Below are positions 59,271 to 64,000 of a stretch of DNA of 64,000 nucleotides, piece by piece (position 1 is the first letter of the stretch; every line of letters starts with the position of its first letter). The notes under the pieces were generated by a model, which saw only the letters and a list, made by a program, of their open reading frames with translations, had not been told where the DNA came from and searched no databases. This DNA is from Viola odorata (Eukaryota; Streptophyta; Magnoliopsida; Malpighiales; Violaceae): assembly GCA_963691705.1 (NCBI GenBank), contig OY829546.1, positions 6,582,001 to 6,646,000 on the forward strand, given 5' to 3'. The position numbers were made by a program, and so were the translations under genes.

Positions 59271-60122
59271 TCAACATTTTGACAGATCAAAAGGGCTCCA
59301 GCTACCAAACAGCAGATTATTAGGATCTTGATGAGTTTCAGGACCAATCAGTGGCTGTTGTTGCATTTGGAGGAGTGTATCATCATTATCCAGCAAGGGA
59401 GTGTTTGACCACAAAATTTCTTGATGAGGAATCATTTCTTCACCTGGCAATGGTGGCAACCCAAAACTTCTGTTATCAAGAATTGCAAAATCTCGAGCCC
59501 TTTCTTGATAGTACAGTAATGGATCATTCTCGTTCATAGGAGCTTCTTCTACTGCTGATATATCAGAGATGGTGAGGTGGCAACCAACAAGACCATTTTC
59601 TTGATCAGGTAATTGAAGATTGAATTCAAAGTTTGTGTCCGAAATGCCAGTCATCAAGAGGTGATCATCTGGATCAGATGGATGGAACTGATGATGATCA
59701 CGAGTCGGAACTTCATCATATACTGTCTTGGAATTCTTCTGCGGGTTCAAGAAATTGGCGAAAACTACTGCAAGATCAATCTGCGAGCCATCGGAAGTGT
59801 TGGCAGCAGGGGAGGCAGGGGACCCAACAGAGGAAACCCCTTTGTGAGGCGCGCCACCATTGTAGCTGAAACGTTTGGAGAGAGCAGAATCGCTTGATGA
59901 CAGCCTCATCAAGGACTTACCTCTTCTGTTCTTCCTGCAACCGCCGCCCACGGGCACGTTCCTTAACGAACCACCTTTAGTCCAATACCTTCTGCAGCCT
60001 TTACAGAAGTATCTTGGCTGTGTTAAGCTGTAGTTGTTATAGTAACAGAATTTGGTGTTTAACGAACCGCAACGAGGACAACTCGGTGCTATCTCAGCAT
60101 TGGTTTTCCATGATCTCTCCAT
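59271..60122 (-). CDS. DOF3.5: Dof zinc-finger transcription factor, DOF3.5-like (283 aa)
   Basis: A plant-specific nuclear transcription factor that binds AAAG core sites. The Dof finger sits at the very N-terminus: C15-P-R-C18, [16 protein letters not shown] with C40, and C43, followed by [18 protein letters not shown] and a basic RKNRRGK. The start [20 protein letters not shown] is preceded by no further conserved sequence. The NAEI(A/T)PSCPRCGS lead-in is what I recall for Arabidopsis DOF3.5. The rest is serine- and acid-rich with a short [13 protein letters not shown] segment. No intron is needed. The neighbouring PUB gene supports the DOF3.5 assignment because the two are adjacent in Arabidopsis. 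The family is certain, the exact orthologue an inference. Confidence 0.88.
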   Translation of the reverse strand: MERSWKTNAEIAPSCPRCGSLNTKFCYYNNYSLTQPRYFCKGCRRYWTKGGSLRNVPVGGGCRKNRRGKSLMRLSSSDSALSKRFSYNGGAPHKGVSSVGSPASPAANTSDGSQIDLAVVFANFLNPQKNSKTVYDEVPTRDHHQFHPSDPDDHLLMTGISDTNFEFNLQLPDQENGLVGCHLTISDISAVEEAPMNENDPLLYYQERARDFAILDNRSFGLPPLPGEEMIPHQEILWSNTPLLDNDDTLLQMQQQPLIGPETHQDPNNLLFGSWSPFDLSKC

Positions 60123-62780
60123 AGATATACCAATTTGCTCCTAACTTTCATCACCTTCATAAAAAAAAGAAGATGGCTAAGAATATCCTACACTCTTGTT
60201 AGTGTGTATTAGTGAGAAAATGTGGTTAAGGAGAGTGTAATTATATCATGAGTAGGATTTTGTTGGAGTGCGGAGAAGAGTTTTGGAAATGCACATGCAA
60301 TAATGGTTATAAGCGGGGATTAGGCAAGTTGAGGTTCCGGTTGTAAGTAGCTTGCACTAGCAGCTCCCGGAGGCTAATACAAAGTGTCTGGTTTCGGTAC
60401 TCGTGGCGCGATTTTATTCGAAGGGATGAAGGTTGCTTAGGAAGCAATGGCCTCGAAAACCTCATTTTTGGTTTGCTTAGAAGAGCAGACAGAGCTCTAG
60501 ATTGGGAAAAGGAAATTAACTTGGTGCTTGGCAAATACAAAGTGTTTCCTATGGTTAAGTCTTGTGCATGTTGATGCTCTACTATCAAGCAACACCTCCT
60601 AGTAAAATGGGATATCCAGATTTTGCTTCTACATTGGCTTGGTGGGCCGTTGCATAATTGTTCTAACAACGGAGTTGGGAATTGAAATTTGAAACCAATC
60701 CCTCACAATTTTCCACTATTTTTTTTGGGTGTGACCAGAGGATTTAAACTCGAGACTTAACCTTCTCGCATTACAGAGCGTATTCATAGTTGATAACTTC
60801 TACACGAGGGCCTAGGAAATGACAAGATTTGTGTACGATCATGTAAGAATGGTGCGGCTGCAGAAGCAGTTTAATACAACTTGAGATAAGAAATTCACGT
60901 GTGAATTAGGATCCCAACCACAAGTGTCCTGTCAACTAAAAGTGCTTCCTCTAGCTTATCGAGTCTTGTATTTTATTTTCATTTTTTCAGTTTCCCGGAG
61001 TATTTTCTGTCTTTTCGATAAAATTTATTATACTCCAGCAATGTCTGATTTTAAAAAAGTGGTTTCTCATAAGTGGTTTTCCTCGTTCTTCATACTCGAA
61101 CCTGAATTCTGAATTAGAGGTGGACATCTAATGTTAGGTTGAGTTCTGTATTTTTTGTTTTTTATTTTTTTATTATTATTAGATTTGCTGATTAATTTCT
61201 TTGAGGAGATGAGAAGGAAGCAAAATGCATCACACAGACGTGATTGCTGGGCGTGCACAGAAGAGGGGTTTCTTGAAGAAGAAATGTCCAGTTGGTCAAC
61301 AGTTTGTAATTAGTAATTAAGTTGAAAAGGATTTCTTGGATCATGGGCTTCTAGGATCATGTAAACTTCGCAAAATTCCATAAGACAACAGTTGGGATAA
61401 TCGAGGATTAATTCTTCTTAATTATCAAATTTGAAGCAATTTACAAGGAAGTGCACATACTCAACTGCAGCATAATGATAGCAACTAAACTATCTTAATC
61501 TTCTCCGTCTCCAAATAGCGATTTACATAACGGCCGCTTCATCGCCTGACGGCCATCGTGATCTATATATCGAAAATAACATAACAGTCACCTAAAATAC
61601 TTTTACATATCTTATCGGCCTTTATGTTACATTGCGGACTATATTAAACACTATGGCCCTGATTATTAATTACATATAAATCACCAATCATAAATTTTTT
61701 ACTAAGCTTTCTCGAGTTCAGCCTTTTCCTCATCTCTTCGAGTTGCATATATACAATGCCTTTTATTTTAACTTTCTAAGTATTCATCTCATGTAACATC
61801 CTTGATTCCAAGATCCATATCATACTCATTCTGCTATTATAGCATTCTCTGCTAAGTTTTGCAGATCAAACTAAAAACCACGCTGCATATGAAACTAAAA
61901 AAAACTGCCAAATCAAAGTAAACAGAACCTGAAAATCTGCATATCATGTCTAACTCCTGGAATAATTTTCTTTCTCAAACTCTATCATACATGAATACTG
62001 ACTACATATTTTGGCTACATGTACATACGAATACGAACCACGCTGTGAGGAGCGCAACCACGTTGTTTAACTGTAAAGCCACGCACGTATTGGGGATATT
62101 TGGAACAAAATAAGGCATGACAGATTAAACCATGTCTAGCAGTAATCAATCCAAGTTCTAAGATCAGAAAAGTCTAGCGCCAATTGGGTGTAAGACCAGA
62201 TGTCTTCGATCGTGTACAATCAAGAATTTCCCTTAAATAGGTAGGATTCCAAATTACTCACAAGAAATTGGACTTTCCCCCCTTTTTCATCTGACACTAA
62301 CAAATGAACTTCCATTGACTCCCAAAATAACTTAACCTCAGCATATCAAAATAAGGGATCCTTGCAAAATGTAAAAACTGCACTACCATTGTACTTTGAG
62401 GATATTATATAACAGAGTGGTGTATACTATGTCTAAAACCATGTTGATTCTTCAAGTATTCCCCCCGTCTAACGTTTATAACCATGTTTATGTTTCAGTA
62501 GTTTCTAACTAAAACCCCTTTAGCACCTCCTGCTCTAATAAGAATCCTCACGGTCAAGACGGATTTGGAATATTAACTGAAAAGCTACAATGTTGGTAAC
62601 AGAAAAGATCAATTGGAATCCGTATGGGACACAAGCGAAAAGGTCAAAACATAAACTCATATTGCAAACACTTAAACTCGCAGCAACCATTTTCCATTAG
62701 AAGAGGCAGTAGAACACTGAAGTACATGCTTCAGCACATAACAAGTACTACAACATATAATCTCTACAAAGGTTACAAGT
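60123..62780. other. Intergenic stretch between Dof and the small terminal gene
   Basis: Begins with the Dof promoter region (minus strand). The 120-codon minus-strand frame at 60307-60669 lies in a GC-richer patch but shows no domain and looks like non-coding or repeat-derived sequence. The last part (about 62450-62780) probably includes the 3'-UTR of the minus-strand gene that follows. Confidence 0.45.
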
Positions 62781-63376
62781 TTACTTCTGTTTCTTCTTTA
62801 CCTGCGCAGCCGAAGGAGGAGGACCAACTCTCTTCTTGTCATATAAGCTCGACCTGCTTTCTGATTCATCCTCACTACTGTCCTCCTCATCATCACCACC
62901 TCTTGCTGATGGGATTGAATCCTCACCACTTTTGGCAGTCTTTTTCTTACCAGCTACCAACTTGGCATGTAGCTTCCTAGCAACAGGATCATTGGACGCA
63001 AAATTCCAATTACTTGGAACTCTTGCTCCAAGTCCAAACCTAAAATCAAAAACCAAACATATAAGAAACAAGTACAATGACACAACAAAAAACAAAGAGT
63101 AATACGAATACTAAATACTACACTCAGTTCATACTGACCTAGGATGTCTGCCCTCGGATTCCACCTGTGCTGGTTCATCCTCAACACCTTTACTCATGTT
63201 ATTAACCCATTGTTCAGCCTATGAAAAACCCAACTTTCAATCAAAACTTAGAACAAAAACTGATGATTCGCAAAAAAGGAAGAACGAAAAAATCAGAAAG
63301 AGCATACCAATTTGAAGGCTTTGTCCACTCTGAGAATTTGAGGAGGAGGGGTAGCTTTTTGCGGTGGTGCGCTCAT
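62781..63376 (-). CDS. Small acidic/lysine-rich protein, DUF3245-like (3 exons, 135 aa)
   Basis: Three minus-strand exons join with clean GT-AG sites and matching phases: 63376-63308, 63218-63139 and 63039-62781, giving 135 residues. The protein starts MSAPPQKATPPPQILRVDKA, continues AEQWVNNMSKG and HPRFGLGARVP, then has a basic stretch (ARKLHAKLVAGKKK), a run of acidic/serine residues (DDEEDSSEDESESRSS) and ends PPPSAAQVKKKQK. The EQWV and R-x-GLGA motifs with a lysine-rich end recall the small eukaryotic DUF3245 family, whose function is unknown. The acidic-serine run suggests CK2-type phosphorylation and the basic stretches suggest a nuclear location. The gene model is well supported by splice sites, the family name less so. 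Confidence 0.75.
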
Positions 63377-64000
63377 GCTGCGCCAAGAACAATATAAGAC
63401 GATGGCGTTTAGAAAATAGCATATGCAAAGGAGAACAGAGGAAACATGGAGCTGGGACTGCCGGTGATTTCTTCAACCGCCTTTTTAATTTGTGGCGGCT
63501 CTAGTGTGTGACTGGAGAAGCCGTCCGTGACAGTAAACCGGTTCGTATGTATCCCCGGTCCGGTTTTTAGCCAGCCTATCTTAAATTTTACGGTTCAGCT
63601 TGTTCGTTATGAGGTTAATTAGATTTTTAAAGAGAACTAACACAATCACAATTTGAGTAATTTGATTAATTTTCTGGAAACAAAACGTAATTTAAGTAAA
63701 TATAAAATACCCACCAATTATAATTTTCACCGCTACTTCAAAAAGTGTTATTAGTAGAAAAGATAGATATTTTATTGCTAAAATGATAATGATAAAGACA
63801 TCGGACATGATATAAATACCGATATTGTGACACGAAAAAATTTAAAATTAAGACATAAATCTATGTATATTGATATAGATTATATAAAAATAAATTTTAA
63901 ATTATATGTAAAAGTGTAAAATTGCTAGAATTGTGGGGGAAAATAGGAATTTAATATAAGTGAGTTTTAACCAATTGAAACGTCCATTTTATATAAAAAA
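63377..64000. other. 5' flank of the small terminal gene and window edge
   Basis: Holds the leader and promoter region of the minus-strand gene ending at 63376 (GGTTCG and GGTCCGGTTT motifs near 63540-63565), then AT-rich DNA to the window end. No further gene is seen. Confidence 0.45.

Noticed and set aside
60307..60669. 120-codon minus-strand frame upstream of the Dof gene
   Set aside because: No recognisable motif, no promoter or splice context, biased composition.
1..64000. CRISPR arrays, tRNA, rRNA and conserved plant miRNA genes
   Set aside because: No regularly spaced repeats, no tRNA B-box with a matching fold, and no conserved miRNA sequence I know was found by eye. A covariance-model scan would be decisive.

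Overview
The window looks like nuclear DNA of a eudicot plant. It is strongly AT-rich, its genes carry GT-AG introns, and the protein families are plant ones: a BELL homeodomain factor, plant U-box E3 ligases, a Dof zinc finger and a plant BTB/POZ protein. The transposons are of plant type: a Tnt1/Tork-like Ty1-copia element, a Helitron, a pogo-like element and Stowaway-like MITEs. The species cannot be fixed from the sequence. It is probably not Brassicaceae, because the gene order differs from Arabidopsis.

Layout. 1-13 kb has no convincing gene. It holds several MITE-like repeats, short tandem repeats and two GC-richer promoter-like patches. 13.2-13.8 kb (minus) is a broken RNase H domain of LINE type. 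About 14.1-20.6 kb (minus) is a decayed Helitron: its 5' end is clear, its Rep/helicase gene is frameshifted, and its PIF1 helicase is cut short and runs directly into an RPA-like remnant. 24.8-27.9 kb (plus) is a BLH1-like BELL gene with four coding exons (690 aa), a TATA box, a leader intron and three upstream ORFs. 29.8-31.1 kb (minus) is a BTB/POZ gene of the At3g05675 type. 36.2-41.6 kb (plus) is a complete, probably very young Ty1-copia element with 662-bp LTRs at each end, a 5-bp target duplication (GTATA) and one uninterrupted 1331-codon gag-pol frame. 41.8-42.1 kb (minus) is an unidentified exon-like fragment. 44.1-44.9 kb is a deleted pogo-like element that keeps the transposase C-terminus. 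46.2-47.0 kb is a solo LTR with a perfect 5-bp target duplication. 47.6-48.8 and 54.2-55.4 kb (plus) are two intronless PUB22/23-type U-box ligases. 59.3-60.1 kb (minus) is a DOF3.5-like Dof factor. 62.8-63.4 kb (minus) is a small three-exon gene for an acidic/lysine-rich protein.

How the genes relate. The genes do not form an operon-like unit, but their order is informative. From memory of the Arabidopsis map, PUB23 (At2g35930) neighbours BLH1 (At2g35940), and PUB22 (At3g52450) neighbours DOF3.5 (At3g52440). Here BLH1-like, two PUB22/23-like genes and a DOF3.5-like gene lie together. The window may therefore keep an ancestral block that was later split between duplicated Arabidopsis segments. 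Between these genes, most of the recognisable sequence is transposon-derived, including a MITE that starts two bases after the stop codon of the first PUB gene.
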